Positions 6,781 through 18,100 of a DNA stretch of 40,297 nt are shown here, piece after piece; the stretch's first letter is position 1, and each line of letters opens with the position of its first letter. The position numbers and the translations under genes were made by a program. The notes beneath the pieces are model-generated. The model did no database searches and was not told where the DNA came from. It worked only from the letters and a program-made list of their open reading frames with translations. The DNA comes from an uncultured Aeriscardovia sp. GTDB lineage: Bacteria; Actinomycetota; Actinomycetes; Actinomycetales; Bifidobacteriaceae. Location: positions 126,000-166,296 of the forward strand of contig CAIFER010000002.1 in NCBI GenBank assembly GCA_903789525.1. The letters run 5' to 3'.

Positions 6781-8094
6781 ATGCAAAGTCGGAATGACGG
6801 CGATCACGTCAGTCTGCGTAGTGAAATGGCAGATTTTCGCGTTACTGCGCATCCGGCGGTCGATACGCATTCTCATCGTTCGCATCTCACCGTTCTCATG
6901 TGCGCTCTTTTAGTGCTAGCGCTCGGGATGGCAAGTGTCTTCGTCTTGTGGACTCATCGGGTCGATTTTGAGCGTGGCTTTTGGCTTGCCACCGTGCGAG
7001 GAAGAGCAGCTGTTTATGCACGTGATCGTGCAGTGATTTCTGGCGGTTGGCTTTTTGACCGATCGCGCGTCCCTGCGTGCCCGAGTTTGGATGCATGGCC
7101 GCAACCGCTGCCTTCGCACTCGTCATCTTCAGGTCATTTTCGTCCCTCGCGTGCGCTCGCGGCTGCACACACGTGCCGAGAAGCGAACACAGCACATCAA
7201 TCGGTGTACTGGATTATTCAGCAGCAAGAGCAGTTGACGGGTCAGCGGTCGTCTCATTTTGAATGGCGAGTCATCGATGATCCATTTTCTGTGACATATC
7301 GCGATCAAGGGCAAAAGAAAACGCTGCGTGGTGTCATCGTGACATCTGTATCTGCGCGTATTGCCCAATCTCGGCGTACAGCATCCGGTAAGCGTCCGCT
7401 CATCGTCTGTTCTTCCGGGTTGGGAGAGAAGATGGAGTACTGCAATTGGCTCGTTGCCCACGTAACAGCTCCGCTCGGATGGCCTACGCTCGTGTACGAC
7501 GCATCCGGAATTGCAGCAAACGTTGTCTCCACTGGTCCGATGACGCGTATGTCTGCGCTGAGCGAAGAGCATGATTTAACTCGCGTGATGCAGTATGCCC
7601 TCAATTTGCCGTGGGTTGACACACATCGGATTGTGCTCGCCGGGCAAAGTCAGGGCGGACTTGTCTCTGTGCGATACGCTGCTCAGCATCCATCGCACGT
7701 GTGGCGGCTTGCGCTCGAATTCCCAGCCCTCAACATTCCTAATCTCGTTCGCTATGCTTTTCCGTCTCAAGAAGTGGTACCGCAATATGTGGGGTTCATG
7801 GGCTTCCGGCTGGGTCGCAAATATGCCACAGATGTGTGGACGTGGAAGCCATGGGATGATGCGCAACACGTCGATGCACCTGTCCTGATCGAACAAGGTG
7901 AAGCAGATCCGATCGTTGATCCCGCGGTTTCGTACCGGACAGTTGGGTCAATTCCCAATGCTCGTCTCGTTCTCATTCCTCATGAAAAGCATGGTTTCAG
8001 TGACGAAGGGCGTATGACATCGGCAGCGCGTATTGCACAATTCCTTGCTGCTTCACCGGGTGCCTTGACAGAAAAGAGACAAACAGTAAAATAA
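6781..8094 (+). CDS. Membrane-anchored alpha/beta hydrolase
   Basis: The 437-residue protein has a basic/polar N-terminus, one membrane helix (about 36-57, LTVLMCALLVLALGMASVFV) and a large extracytoplasmic part. The C-terminal 230 residues form an alpha/beta-hydrolase fold: oxyanion-loop region LIVCSSGLGEK (207-217), nucleophile elbow GQSQGG with S290, a likely acid D376 in EQGEADPIVD, and H404 in HEKHGFSDEG. The family is closest in pattern to dienelactone-hydrolase/S9-like esterases or acylhydrolases that act on small substrates; the substrate is unknown. The N-terminal 100 extracellular residues show no known domain to me. ATG 6781 follows AGAGGGGAACTGAAG. It sits between the hsp20 terminator and tRNA-fMet and is probably monocistronic. 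Confidence 0.8.
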   Translation: MQSRNDGDHVSLRSEMADFRVTAHPAVDTHSHRSHLTVLMCALLVLALGMASVFVLWTHRVDFERGFWLATVRGRAAVYARDRAVISGGWLFDRSRVPACPSLDAWPQPLPSHSSSSGHFRPSRALAAAHTCREANTAHQSVYWIIQQQEQLTGQRSSHFEWRVIDDPFSVTYRDQGQKKTLRGVIVTSVSARIAQSRRTASGKRPLIVCSSGLGEKMEYCNWLVAHVTAPLGWPTLVYDASGIAANVVSTGPMTRMSALSEEHDLTRVMQYALNLPWVDTHRIVLAGQSQGGLVSVRYAAQHPSHVWRLALEFPALNIPNLVRYAFPSQEVVPQYVGFMGFRLGRKYATDVWTWKPWDDAQHVDAPVLIEQGEADPIVDPAVSYRTVGSIPNARLVLIPHEKHGFSDEGRMTSAARIAQFLAASPGALTEKRQTVK

Positions 8095-8124
8095 GGAAGT
8101 GCTGTGTTAAACAGCTTCGTGTAT

Positions 8125-8198
8125 CGCGGGGTGGAGCAGTTCGGTAGCTCGCTGGGCTCATAACCCAGAGGTCTCAGGTTCAAATCCTGACCCCGCTA
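8125..8198 (+). tRNA. Initiator tRNA-fMet (CAT)
   Basis: A full cloverleaf can be drawn. The acceptor stem is CGCGGGG/CCCCGCT with a non-Watson-Crick C1-U72 pair. The D arm is GAGC...GCTC. The anticodon stem has three G-C pairs (GGG/CCC) around CTCATAA, with anticodon CAT at 8159-8161. The T arm is TCAGG-TTCAAAT-CCTGA. The open first pair and the GGG/CCC pairs mark the initiator species. CCA is not encoded. Confidence 0.97.
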
Positions 8199-8265
8199 CT
8201 AATTTCTTTGTTTCTGTTATTTCCTTAGAGCGCTGTATTTAGTGCGTATTTCTATGTCATCGCGG

Positions 8266-8288
8266 TTGTGCTGAAAGCACAATTTTTT
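8266..8288 (+). terminator. Rho-independent terminator after tRNA-fMet
   Basis: TTGTGCT (8266-8272) and AGCACAA (8276-8282) form a perfect 7-bp stem with a GAA loop, followed by six T residues (8283-8288). Confidence 0.85.
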
Positions 8289-8302
8289 CTTCTCGTGCTG
8301 CG

Positions 8303-8340
8303 CTTCAAGCACTTGAAGTGATTATCTAGAAGTGTATCTT
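8303..8340 (+). promoter_or_regulatory. Candidate promoter with overlapping palindromic operator
   Basis: The perfect palindrome CTTCAAG-CA-CTTGAAG (8303-8318) overlaps a candidate -35 box TTGAAG (8313-8318). A -10-like TATCTT (8335-8340) follows after 16 bases. The arrangement suggests a regulator bound at the -35 region of the dehydrogenase gene at 8365. Confidence 0.5.
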
Positions 8341-8364
8341 TTATCAGCATGAAAAGGAGCTCCA

Positions 8365-9414
8365 ATGAAGAAAGCGATTTTCGAGTCTGCTGGGCATATG
8401 GTCGTCAAAGATGCTCCAATGCCAACGCTGCAGCAGCCGGATGACGCCATTATTCGTGTTGTGCGTACATGCGTGTGTGGATCTGATCTGTGGTCCTATC
8501 GTGGTATCGATCCAGGTGATCCGGATTACAAGGGCACTGGCAATGCTGGTCACGAGGGAATCGGCATCGTTGAAAAGGTCGGTTCTGCGATCACGACAGT
8601 GAAGCCTGGCGACTTCGTCATCACACCGTTCACACACGGAGACGGTCAGTGTGTAGCTTGCCGTGCAGGATACGAGGGCTCGTGCTCTGCGCATACAGAT
8701 AACTTCTCGGAGAATTTCCAGGCTGAGTATACCCGCTTCCAGCATGCGCAGTGGGCACTCATTAAGATTCCGGGCAAGCCATCGGATTATTCCGAGGGAA
8801 TGCTCAAGTCACTGCTGGCGTTGTCTGACGTTATGGCGACTGGTTATCACGCGGCGCGCATCGCGGAAGTTAGCGCTGGTGACACGGTTGCTGTCATCGG
8901 TGATGGTGCAGTCGGTCTGTGTGGCGTGATTTCAGCTAAGTTGCGCGGTGCAAAGCGGATTATTTTGATGAGCCGTCATGAAGATCGTCAGAAGCTTGGC
9001 ATCACATTCGGTGCAACGGATATTGTCCCGGAGCGTGGCGATGAAGGCGTCAAGAAGGTTATGGACCTGACGCATGGTGGTGTTGATGCCGCACTCGAAT
9101 GCGTCGGCACTCAGCAGGCTATGGACGAAGCGGTCGGAATGGTTCGTGGCGGCGGCCATGTCGGTCGTGTCGGTCTGCCGCACGGCAAGACTCCCAGCGC
9201 CAATACGCTCTTCTTCAAGAACGTGTCCACGGTCGCTGGCCCGGCATCTGTTACCACGTATGACAAGTCGGTTTTGCTGAAGGCTGTCTTGGATGGCACG
9301 ATCAACCCAGGTCTCGTTTTCACTCAGACGTTTGATCTGGATCATATCGACGATGCGTATCAGGCGATGGCTCAGCGTAAGGCAATCAAGTCTTATATCG
9401 TGGTGAGCGACTGA
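8365..9414 (+). CDS. Zinc-type alcohol dehydrogenase family protein (MDR)
   Basis: This 349-residue medium-chain dehydrogenase/reductase would oxidise an alcohol or reduce an aldehyde with NAD(P). Catalytic zinc ligands are C38 (CVCGSDLW), H63 and E64 (AGHEGIG). The Rossmann nucleotide-binding loop is GDGAVGL (179-185). The structural-zinc lobe (about 90-110) keeps C96, C99 and C107 but not the usual four-cysteine spacing, as in several bacterial relatives annotated only as 'zinc-dependent dehydrogenase'. ATG 8365 has a good Shine-Dalgarno (AAAAGGAG). It is monocistronic, with a palindrome at its promoter and a terminator at 9449-9481. Substrate is unknown. Confidence 0.88.
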   Translation: MKKAIFESAGHMVVKDAPMPTLQQPDDAIIRVVRTCVCGSDLWSYRGIDPGDPDYKGTGNAGHEGIGIVEKVGSAITTVKPGDFVITPFTHGDGQCVACRAGYEGSCSAHTDNFSENFQAEYTRFQHAQWALIKIPGKPSDYSEGMLKSLLALSDVMATGYHAARIAEVSAGDTVAVIGDGAVGLCGVISAKLRGAKRIILMSRHEDRQKLGITFGATDIVPERGDEGVKKVMDLTHGGVDAALECVGTQQAMDEAVGMVRGGGHVGRVGLPHGKTPSANTLFFKNVSTVAGPASVTTYDKSVLLKAVLDGTINPGLVFTQTFDLDHIDDAYQAMAQRKAIKSYIVVSD

Positions 9415-9448
9415 GCCGGTATTCTTTTCATTACCAGTGCATCGTGAG

Positions 9449-9481
9449 GCCGGAGTATGCGTTTTGCTGCTCCGGCTTTTT
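9449..9481 (+). terminator. Rho-independent terminator of the dehydrogenase gene
   Basis: GCCGGAG (9449-9455) pairs with CTCCGGC (9470-9476), followed by five T residues. Confidence 0.88.
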
Positions 9482-9619
9482 CGTCCTTTTTCTACGCTGT
9501 CTGTGAGCGTGCTAATAATAAACGCCTGTCACATCGGCATGTGTGGTGTAGACTGTGGGACAGCGTGAGATGTGCGCGGCGCTTGAGTGTGCCCGGTGCA
9601 TTTTTCTCAGAAAGCGAGC

Positions 9620-9628
9620 TGTTATAGT
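9620..9628 (+). promoter_or_regulatory. Candidate extended -10 promoter of the atp operon
   Basis: TGTTATAGT (9620-9628) combines a TGN extension with TATAGT, close to TATAAT. It lies 52 bases before the atpB start. No good -35 box is visible at 17 bp, which is common for extended -10 promoters. Confidence 0.45.
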
Positions 9629-9680
9629 TCGCCGTCAACTGTGAGTGTGTCCTGTTTCCGAGCTGTGTCTAGGAGGCGGA

Positions 9681-10562
9681 ATGGTGAGTTTGTGTGGATT
9701 CGGCGTTATGAGCGGAGCAATTTCTCTGGCAGCCGCCAATCAGCCTGACTATCCAACGATTGATGATTTTCTCCCGCAGCCGGCTCTCTTTGCCGGAACG
9801 CCGTTTGCTATCAACCGCATCATCCTCATTCGTATTGTGATGACCGCGCTGATCATCATCGTTCTCGGGCTCACGGTTCGTCATCTCAAGCTCATTCCAG
9901 GCCATTGGCAGTCTGCGATTGAGTATGTGTTTGATTTCGTGCGCAAGCAGATCGTTTTCGAGGTGATCGGGCAGCAGCGTGGTAAGCGGTATGTTCCGGT
10001 GATCACCACGATCTTCTTCTCGATTTTCATGTTCAATTTGTGCGGCGTCATCCCGTTTGCCAATATGGCTGCAACGGCTTCGATCGCATGCCCACTCGTC
10101 TTTGCGCTGTGGTCTGTCTACAACTACTGGGCAGCTGGGATCCGTACGAAGGGCTTGTGGAAGTTCCTGCGTGATGAGCTCATGCCACAAGGTGTTCCGT
10201 GGCCGATTTACATCTTGCTCGCACCGCTCAATCTGCTCGAGATCACGATTATTCGTCCGTTCTCGCTGACAGTCCGGCTTTTTGCCAATATGATTTCCGG
10301 GCATTTGCTCGTGGGAATGTGCCTCGCAACGACGCAGTTCTTCTTCGTCGAAGTGGCGAACAAGTTCCTTGCTCCACTCGGTGTCCTCACGCTCGCTGGC
10401 GGCTTCTTGATGACGTGCTTTGAGATCTTTGTGGCTGCTTTGCAGGCATACATCTTCTCGATTCTGACTGCCAGTTACATCGCGATGAGCATGCCGGCAG
10501 AAGTGAGCGGAGGAGCTCCTGAAAAGGCTGTCGCCGAACAAACAATTCGTGCAACTGCATGA
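9681..10562 (+). CDS. atpB: ATP synthase F0 subunit a
   Basis: Subunit a forms the two proton half-channels beside the c-ring in the membrane. The 293-residue product has about six membrane helices. The essential arginine is R199 in SLTVRLFANMISGHLL, the family signature. The C-terminal helix contains LQAYIFSILTASYI. ATG 9681 is chosen because AGGAGG lies five bases upstream (9671-9676); the frame is open to a GTG at 9645 but without a ribosome site. It is the first gene of the operon; no atpI (assembly factor) gene precedes it. A gap of 206 bases with strong hairpins separates it from atpE. Confidence 0.95.
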   Translation: MVSLCGFGVMSGAISLAAANQPDYPTIDDFLPQPALFAGTPFAINRIILIRIVMTALIIIVLGLTVRHLKLIPGHWQSAIEYVFDFVRKQIVFEVIGQQRGKRYVPVITTIFFSIFMFNLCGVIPFANMAATASIACPLVFALWSVYNYWAAGIRTKGLWKFLRDELMPQGVPWPIYILLAPLNLLEITIIRPFSLTVRLFANMISGHLLVGMCLATTQFFFVEVANKFLAPLGVLTLAGGFLMTCFEIFVAALQAYIFSILTASYIAMSMPAEVSGGAPEKAVAEQTIRATA

Positions 10563-10604
10563 TTTTCGATCGAACAGTGCAACGCAATCAGTGCGATGCA
10601 GGTG

Positions 10605-10646
10605 CCAATCTATCGCTGAGCGGATCAGCGCATGCGATAAGATTGG
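10605..10646 (+). promoter_or_regulatory. Strong intercistronic hairpin between atpB and atpE
   Basis: CCAATCTATCGC (10605-10616) pairs with GCGATA-A-GATTGG (10634-10646), giving 12 base pairs with a single bulged A, and CGCTG/CAGCG can pair inside. No T run follows directly, so it is unlikely to be a simple terminator. It may protect or set the ends of atpE-containing mRNA. Confidence 0.65.
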
Positions 10647-10672
10647 AAGCTCAGTCTTTTGAAACTTTATAA

Positions 10673-10987
<315 letters not shown>

Positions 10988-11066
10988 ACTGGTACCTGGA
11001 AAATCCAGGAATTGCCGAACCGAAAAATCAGTTCGGCCAGGGCACTGACACGAGAAGGAGGATGCT

Positions 11067-11624
11067 GTGCTGACATTCGCGGCATCGGGTATGGATTTGT
11101 TCCTGCCCAAGGTCTACGACATCGTTTGGTCGATTGTCATCCTGATTATCCTCGCACTCTTCTTTGCCAAGGTCTTTGTGCCAAAATTCGGGAAAGTCTT
11201 TGATGAGCGCGCGAAGCGTATTCAAGGCCGAATGGATGAAGCGCAAAAGGCTGAGGAAGAAGCTGAAAAGGCAAAGCGGAAGTACGAAGATAAATTGGCA
11301 ACTGCCAATTCTGAAGCTTCTCAGATCCGCGACGATGCTCGTCATGAGGCATCACATATCGTCTCGGATGCTCGCAGCAAGGCTGAAAGCCTGACCCGAC
11401 AGATGAATGAGAATGCTGAAAAGGCGATCTCGTCCCAGCGCGAGCAGGCGATTAACTCGTTGCGCGGTGAATTGGGAAGCGTAGCAACTCAGCTAGCTGG
11501 CAAGATCATCGGCAAAGAGCTGAAGGATGATCAATCGCAATCTGCAATGATCGATTCGCTGATTTCGGATATGGAAAAGCAACCGGCGGATCAGGCACAA
11601 GAGGATGGGAAGTCTGCTCAGTGA
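11067..11624 (+). CDS. atpF: ATP synthase F0 subunit b
   Basis: Subunit b forms the peripheral stalk that holds F1 against rotation. The 185-residue product has a single N-terminal membrane helix (about 17-37, YDIVWSIVILIILALFFAKVF) and then a long charged coiled coil rich in Ala, Glu, Lys and Arg (about 45-140). The C-terminal part (SLRGELGSVATQLAGKIIGKEL) matches the delta-binding end of the family. The start is GTG 11067 behind AAGGAGG (11055-11061, five-base spacing); an ATG eight codons in is a weaker choice. It lies 79 bases after atpE and 47 bases before atpH. Confidence 0.92.
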   Translation: MLTFAASGMDLFLPKVYDIVWSIVILIILALFFAKVFVPKFGKVFDERAKRIQGRMDEAQKAEEEAEKAKRKYEDKLATANSEASQIRDDARHEASHIVSDARSKAESLTRQMNENAEKAISSQREQAINSLRGELGSVATQLAGKIIGKELKDDQSQSAMIDSLISDMEKQPADQAQEDGKSAQ

Positions 11625-11671
11625 GCAGCTGCTTAATTCTCCGTTTCCACAATTCAAAGGAGCTGAGCTAA

Positions 11672-12502
11672 ATGCGCGGAGAGATTTCAGTCGAGTCCGA
11701 CCACGCGGCGCGCTCGAAATTTGCGGATCAGATTCAGGCCCGCAAAGGGGATGCGCTCACTATTGGTCGTCAGCTCTTCGATGTGTGCCAAGTTCTCGAT
11801 TCCAATCCTGATTTGGAGAGTGATCTGTCTGACCCGTCTCGGGTTGCAGCAGATAAGCAACAGCTCGTCAAAGATTTCTTGGCAGGTTCTGGAGCTGATC
11901 CGCTCGTTGTCCAGATTGTCCAGGATGTGGCTGGTCGTCAGTGGAGTCATTCGCGCAATGTGACTGACGCCGTAGAAGATATTGCCATCGATAGTGCATT
12001 GGATGCTGCTGATGCGCAGGGAACAACGCAAGTCGTTGCTCAAGAGTTGGCATGGATTCGATCTGCTATTTTGAATTTGCCGCAGGTTCGGACGAATCTA
12101 TCTGATTCAGGAGCTCGCTCTGATGAACGGGTGCGCTTCTTCCATCAGCTTTTCGACTCTGTCGGTTTTACAGAAGTCACAATGGTGCTCGCTGAGCATG
12201 CCACTGCGGATCTGCGGAATCGGCGTTATGCCGAAACACTGGCGTTCATGATCCTCAAGACGGGTCATCATCTGGGCCGGCGGGTTGTTTCTGTCACAGC
12301 TGCCGTTCCGCTCACTGATCATCAAATTCAGCGGATTGAAGCGTTGTATTCGAAGAAGATGGGCTCGCCCGTTCACGTCAACGTGGTGGTCGATCCTAAA
12401 GTTGTCGGCGGTTTGCGGATTAGCGCTGGCAAAGAAGTGACGAATATGACGGTCGCTGCCCAGCTCTCGCACTTGGGTGAGCATTTCGGAAAACAAGCGT
12501 GA
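11672..12502 (+). CDS. atpH: ATP synthase F1 subunit delta
   Basis: Subunit delta links the b stalk to the top of the alpha3beta3 head. The 276-residue product is about 90 residues longer than the E. coli protein, as is usual in actinobacteria, where the N-terminal region is extended. The C-terminal third carries the conserved pattern VSVTAAVPLTDHQIQRIEALYSKKMG and VDPKVVGGLRISAGKEV, the OSCP/delta signature. Translation starts at ATG 11672, preceded by AAAGGAG. Its place between atpF and atpA supports the call. Confidence 0.93.
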   Translation: MRGEISVESDHAARSKFADQIQARKGDALTIGRQLFDVCQVLDSNPDLESDLSDPSRVAADKQQLVKDFLAGSGADPLVVQIVQDVAGRQWSHSRNVTDAVEDIAIDSALDAADAQGTTQVVAQELAWIRSAILNLPQVRTNLSDSGARSDERVRFFHQLFDSVGFTEVTMVLAEHATADLRNRRYAETLAFMILKTGHHLGRRVVSVTAAVPLTDHQIQRIEALYSKKMGSPVHVNVVVDPKVVGGLRISAGKEVTNMTVAAQLSHLGEHFGKQA

Positions 12503-12559
12503 TGTGAATCGTGTTTCTCGGCAGCACCGGGGAACGATGTAAATGTGAAGGAGTGTTGT

Positions 12560-14242
12560 ATGGCTGAACTGACAATCAATCCAGCCTCGATCAAGAAGGC
12601 ACTCAACGACTTCGTTGATTCGTACAAGCCTTCTGACGTTCCGGCACAAGAAGTCGGACGCGTCGAGAGCTCAGGCGACGGCATTGCCACTGTGATCGGT
12701 CTTCCGGGCTGCATGGCAAATGAGCTGCTCACCTTCGAAAACGGAGTTCAGGGCATCGCCTTCAACCTCGAGGAACGTCGCATTGGCGTCATCGTTCTGG
12801 GTGATTTCGCAGGTATTTCTGAGGGCATGGAGGTTCATCGCACTGGCGAGGTCCTCTCGGTCCCAGTCGGTGACGGTTATCTCGGCCGCGTTGTGAATCC
12901 GCTCGGTCAGCCGATCGATGGCATGGGAGCAATTAAGCCGCTCAAAGGTCGTCGTATTCTTGAGGCACAGGCTCCAGATGTGATGCACCGCAAGTCCGTG
13001 TTCGAGCCGTTGGAGACCGGCATTAAAGCAATCGATGCGATCACACCAATCGGCCGCGGTCAGCGTCAGCTCATCATTGGTGATCGTCAGACGGGCAAGA
13101 CAGCAATCGCGCTCGATACGATCATTAACCAGAAGCAAAACTGGGAGAGCGGAGATCCAAAGAAGCAGGTTCGCTGCATTTATGTGGCAATTGGCCAGAA
13201 GGGCTCCACAATCGCCTCTGTTCGTTCGACGTTGCAAGATGCCGGTGCAATGGAGTACACCACGATTGTGGCATCTCCAGCTTCGGATTCGGCAGGCTTC
13301 AAGTACATTGCGCCGTACACGGGCTCAGCTATCGGTCAGCACTGGATGTACCATGGCAAGCACGTTCTCATCGTCTTCGATGATCTGTTGAAGCACGCAG
13401 AGGCATACCGTTCTATTTCACTGCTGATGCGTCGTTCACCAGGCCGTGAGGCATATCCAGGCGATGTCTTCTATCTGCATTCTCGTTTGCTTGAACGCTG
13501 CGCCAAGCTGTCGGATGATCTCGGTGGCGGTTCGATGACTGGTTTGCCAATCGTTGAAACGAAGGCAAACGATGTGTCTGCATACATTCCAACGAATGTG
13601 ATTTCCATCACCGATGGCCAGATCTTCCTACAGACGGATCTGTTCAATTCCAATCAGCGTCCAGCAATCGATGTCGGCGTCTCTGTCTCCCGTGTCGGTG
13701 GCGCAGCTCAGATGAAGGCTCTGCGCAAGGTGTCTGGCACGCTCAAGATTTCGCTGTCGCAGTATCGTTCGCTGCAGTCCTTCGCGATGTTCGCCTCCGA
13801 TTTGGATGCGACATCACGTGCTCAGCTGACACGCGGTGCGCGTCTGATGCGCCTGCTCGTGCAGCCACAGTTCCATCCGTTCCCTGTCGAAAAGCAAGTT
13901 GTTTCCATCTGGGCTGGTACGCATGGCAAGCTCGATGATGTCGATCTGCAGGATGTGTCCAACTTCGAGTCCCAGATGCATAAGTATCTGGAAGATCACA
14001 CGAAGATCCTGGAAACGATTCGCACGACAGGCGATTTGAGCGATGAGACAGAGAAGCAACTGAATGATGCGATTGACGCCTTCCGCAAGACGTTCATCAC
14101 TCATGATGGTCAGCCGCTGGTCGGTGAGCAGGAGAAAGCTGCCACGCCGACAGAGGTGAGGCAGGAGAAGATCGTTCGTCCAGCCCGCAAAAATTCCCAG
14201 AAAGCCGCGGCGAGTCAGAACGGCCAGAACGGGAAGGACTGA
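12560..14242 (+). CDS. atpA: ATP synthase F1 subunit alpha
   Basis: Alpha carries the non-catalytic nucleotide sites of the F1 head. The product has 560 residues from ATG 12560 (AAGGAG at 12548-12553); a GTG five codons upstream in frame lies over the ribosome site and is rejected. The P-loop is GDRQTGKT (174-181). The arginine finger lies in [10 protein letters not shown]. The C-terminal tail (after about 520) is polar and rich in Lys, Ala, Asn and Gln, longer than in E. coli, and is probably disordered. It is followed by atpG after five bases. Confidence 0.96.
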   Translation: MAELTINPASIKKALNDFVDSYKPSDVPAQEVGRVESSGDGIATVIGLPGCMANELLTFENGVQGIAFNLEERRIGVIVLGDFAGISEGMEVHRTGEVLSVPVGDGYLGRVVNPLGQPIDGMGAIKPLKGRRILEAQAPDVMHRKSVFEPLETGIKAIDAITPIGRGQRQLIIGDRQTGKTAIALDTIINQKQNWESGDPKKQVRCIYVAIGQKGSTIASVRSTLQDAGAMEYTTIVASPASDSAGFKYIAPYTGSAIGQHWMYHGKHVLIVFDDLLKHAEAYRSISLLMRRSPGREAYPGDVFYLHSRLLERCAKLSDDLGGGSMTGLPIVETKANDVSAYIPTNVISITDGQIFLQTDLFNSNQRPAIDVGVSVSRVGGAAQMKALRKVSGTLKISLSQYRSLQSFAMFASDLDATSRAQLTRGARLMRLLVQPQFHPFPVEKQVVSIWAGTHGKLDDVDLQDVSNFESQMHKYLEDHTKILETIRTTGDLSDETEKQLNDAIDAFRKTFITHDGQPLVGEQEKAATPTEVRQEKIVRPARKNSQKAAASQNGQNGKD

Positions 14243-14247
14243 TCTGA

Positions 14248-16705
<2,458 letters not shown>

Positions 16706-16706
<1 letters not shown>

Positions 16707-17131
16707 TGGCGGATACTGATCTCAAGAAGGCAGATGCGAAAGCACAAGATTCCGGCACGTCATTTAGTGTCAATCTTGTTGCTTCGGATCACCCAGTGTG
16801 GTCGGGTCAGGTTACCTATGCTGTGATCCCTGATGAGATGGGACGCCTTGGTTTCCTACCGCATCATGAGCCTGTTCTCACGTCGTTGCAGGCAGGAGTT
16901 GTCCGTCTCGTTGATCTGGAGAATAAGAATCATCTCTTCACGATTGACGGTGGGTTCGCTGCTTTCGACAACAATCAGCTCACAATCGCTGTGCTTCATT
17001 GCTCAGGTGAGCAGAAGTTTGAGGATGTGAAAGTGGGTGCAACAGCAGCGTCACACAGTGCGGATACTTCTGCGGATACTGCACATACCGCGGATACTTC
17101 AGATACCCCGGATACTGTGAAATCCGCGTAA
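16706..17131 (+). CDS. atpC: ATP synthase F1 subunit epsilon with unusual repeat tail
   Basis: Epsilon sits on gamma at the foot of the rotor. The 141-residue product has the N-terminal beta-sandwich (about 20-110), with LGFLPHHEPVLTSLQAGVVRL and FTIDGGFAAFDNNQLTIAV as family signatures. The usual C-terminal two-helix domain, which inhibits ATP hydrolysis in many bacteria, is not visible. In its place is a low-complexity tail of Ser/Ala/Asp/Thr (SADTSADTAHTADTSDT), encoded by repeats of GGATACT at 17061-17117. ATG 16706 overlaps the atpD stop (TGATG). A strong terminator follows. The ATPase may therefore lack epsilon-type inhibition. Confidence 0.93.
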
Positions 17132-17141
17132 TCGCTCCTCT

Positions 17142-17153
17142 TCTTGATCAAGA
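17142..17153. repeat. Perfect 12-bp palindrome after atpC
   Basis: TCTTGATCAAGA (17142-17153) is a perfect palindrome just after the atpC stop and before the terminator. It could be a protein-binding site or a small hairpin. Nothing else supports a function. Confidence 0.35.
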
Positions 17154-17163
17154 GTCGTCATAG

Positions 17164-17216
17164 AAGGTCACATTCTTGATGAGTCGAATGACTGGTCAGG
17201 AATGTGACCTTTTCTT
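17164..17216 (+). terminator. Rho-independent terminator of the atp operon
   Basis: AAGGTCACATTC (17164-17175) and GAATGTGACCTT (17200-17211) form a perfect 12-bp stem with a 24-nt loop, followed by TTCTTTTCG. It ends the atpBEFHAGDC transcript. Confidence 0.9.
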
Positions 17217-17298
17217 TTCGTTTTTCTCATTTCGGCAATGGCGACAGCGACGATGTCCACGATGATCATGGCGATGATGACTATGACGAATGGCTGAG

Positions 17299-17311
17299 TA
17301 ACGTAAAAACC
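17299..17311 (+). promoter_or_regulatory. Candidate leaderless promoter -10 element for nucS
   Basis: TAACGT (17299-17304) fits TANNNT and is separated from the ATG at 17312 by exactly seven bases. No Shine-Dalgarno is present. Confidence 0.5.
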
Positions 17312-18100
17312 ATGCGCATTATTGTCGCCGAATGCGAAGCAGATTACACAGGCCGCCTGTTAGCTCACCTCCCTGATGCGTGGCGAGTCATTCTCGTTAA
17401 GAAAGACGGCAGCGTTTTGATCTTTTCTGAGTTGGGATCGTATAAGCCGCTGAACTGGATGGTTGCGCCGTGCACCGTGCGAGAAATCACGCCGAAGGAT
17501 GGCCAGTTTGCGCATTTGGCTCGACCGCGCACCGATGACAGCGACGTCAAGGGGTCAGAAACATCGCGCTCGCAGACAGGTGAAAATGCACTCGTGGGCC
17601 CGGATCAACTTCCTGAACGCATTATGCGCGTGCGTGCTGAAAGATCCTCTGATCTTCTCACAATTCGGTTGTACCGCGTTCGCAGCGATGAGACGTATGA
17701 CCTCGGTGTGGATCCAGGACTCGTCAAAGATGGTGTTGAGGATCATCTTCAGCATTTGCTCGCCGAGCAGATCGAGCGCATAGGGCAGGGAGCAACGCTC
17801 GTTCGCCGTGAGTACCCAACGCCAGTTGGGCCTGTCGACATTATGGCGAAAGACAAGAACGGCGAGAATGTGGCGATCGAAATTAAGCGGCACGGTGGTA
17901 TTGACGGCGTCGAACAGCTCACACGGTACGTCACTTTTCTCAATAAGAATCCACTTTTAAGGCCGGTCCATGGCATCTTTGCGGCTGAAACGATTACTGA
18001 GCAGGCACAGACGCTGGCGAAATCACGCGGTTTCCGTTGTCTGATTCTGGATTATCACGACATGAAAAAAGAGGGCGAGACAGATCTTACCCTCTTTTAG
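17312..18100 (+). CDS. nucS: Endonuclease NucS (EndoMS), mismatch-specific
   Basis: NucS cuts both strands at certain mismatches and replaces MutS/MutL in many actinobacteria. From ATG 17312 it has 262 residues. The N-terminal dimerisation/DNA-binding domain starts as in the family (MRIIVAECEADYTGRLLAHLP, then SYKPLNWM). The RecB-like nuclease core has E144, D176 (GPVDIMA), E190 and K192 (EIK). The tail DLTLF is a sliding-clamp binding motif. A linker of about 30 residues (70-100) is longer than in mycobacterial homologues. The open frame extends upstream to 17204, but that start lies in the atp terminator stem and the added residues are very acidic, so I reject it. The 3' end carries a terminator hairpin. 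Confidence 0.93.
   Translation: MRIIVAECEADYTGRLLAHLPDAWRVILVKKDGSVLIFSELGSYKPLNWMVAPCTVREITPKDGQFAHLARPRTDDSDVKGSETSRSQTGENALVGPDQLPERIMRVRAERSSDLLTIRLYRVRSDETYDLGVDPGLVKDGVEDHLQHLLAEQIERIGQGATLVRREYPTPVGPVDIMAKDKNGENVAIEIKRHGGIDGVEQLTRYVTFLNKNPLLRPVHGIFAAETITEQAQTLAKSRGFRCLILDYHDMKKEGETDLTLF
18065..18098. terminator. Terminator hairpin inside the 3' end of nucS
   Basis: AAAAGAGGG (18067-18075) pairs with CCCTCTTTT (18090-18098), nine pairs with a 14-nt loop. Read on the minus strand it is followed by TTTTTT and suits the convergent FKBP gene, whose stop is at 18132. On the plus strand it coincides with the last nucS codons and may also end that transcript. Confidence 0.75.

Noticed and set aside
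7980-8183. 67-residue minus-strand frame (MNLRPLGYEPSELP...)
   Set aside because: It is the reverse translation of the tRNA-fMet gene, a well-known false ORF type.
17204-17311. 36-residue acidic N-terminal extension of NucS
   Set aside because: The start would lie inside the atp terminator stem; the family start fits ATG 17312, and TAACGT lies seven bases before it.
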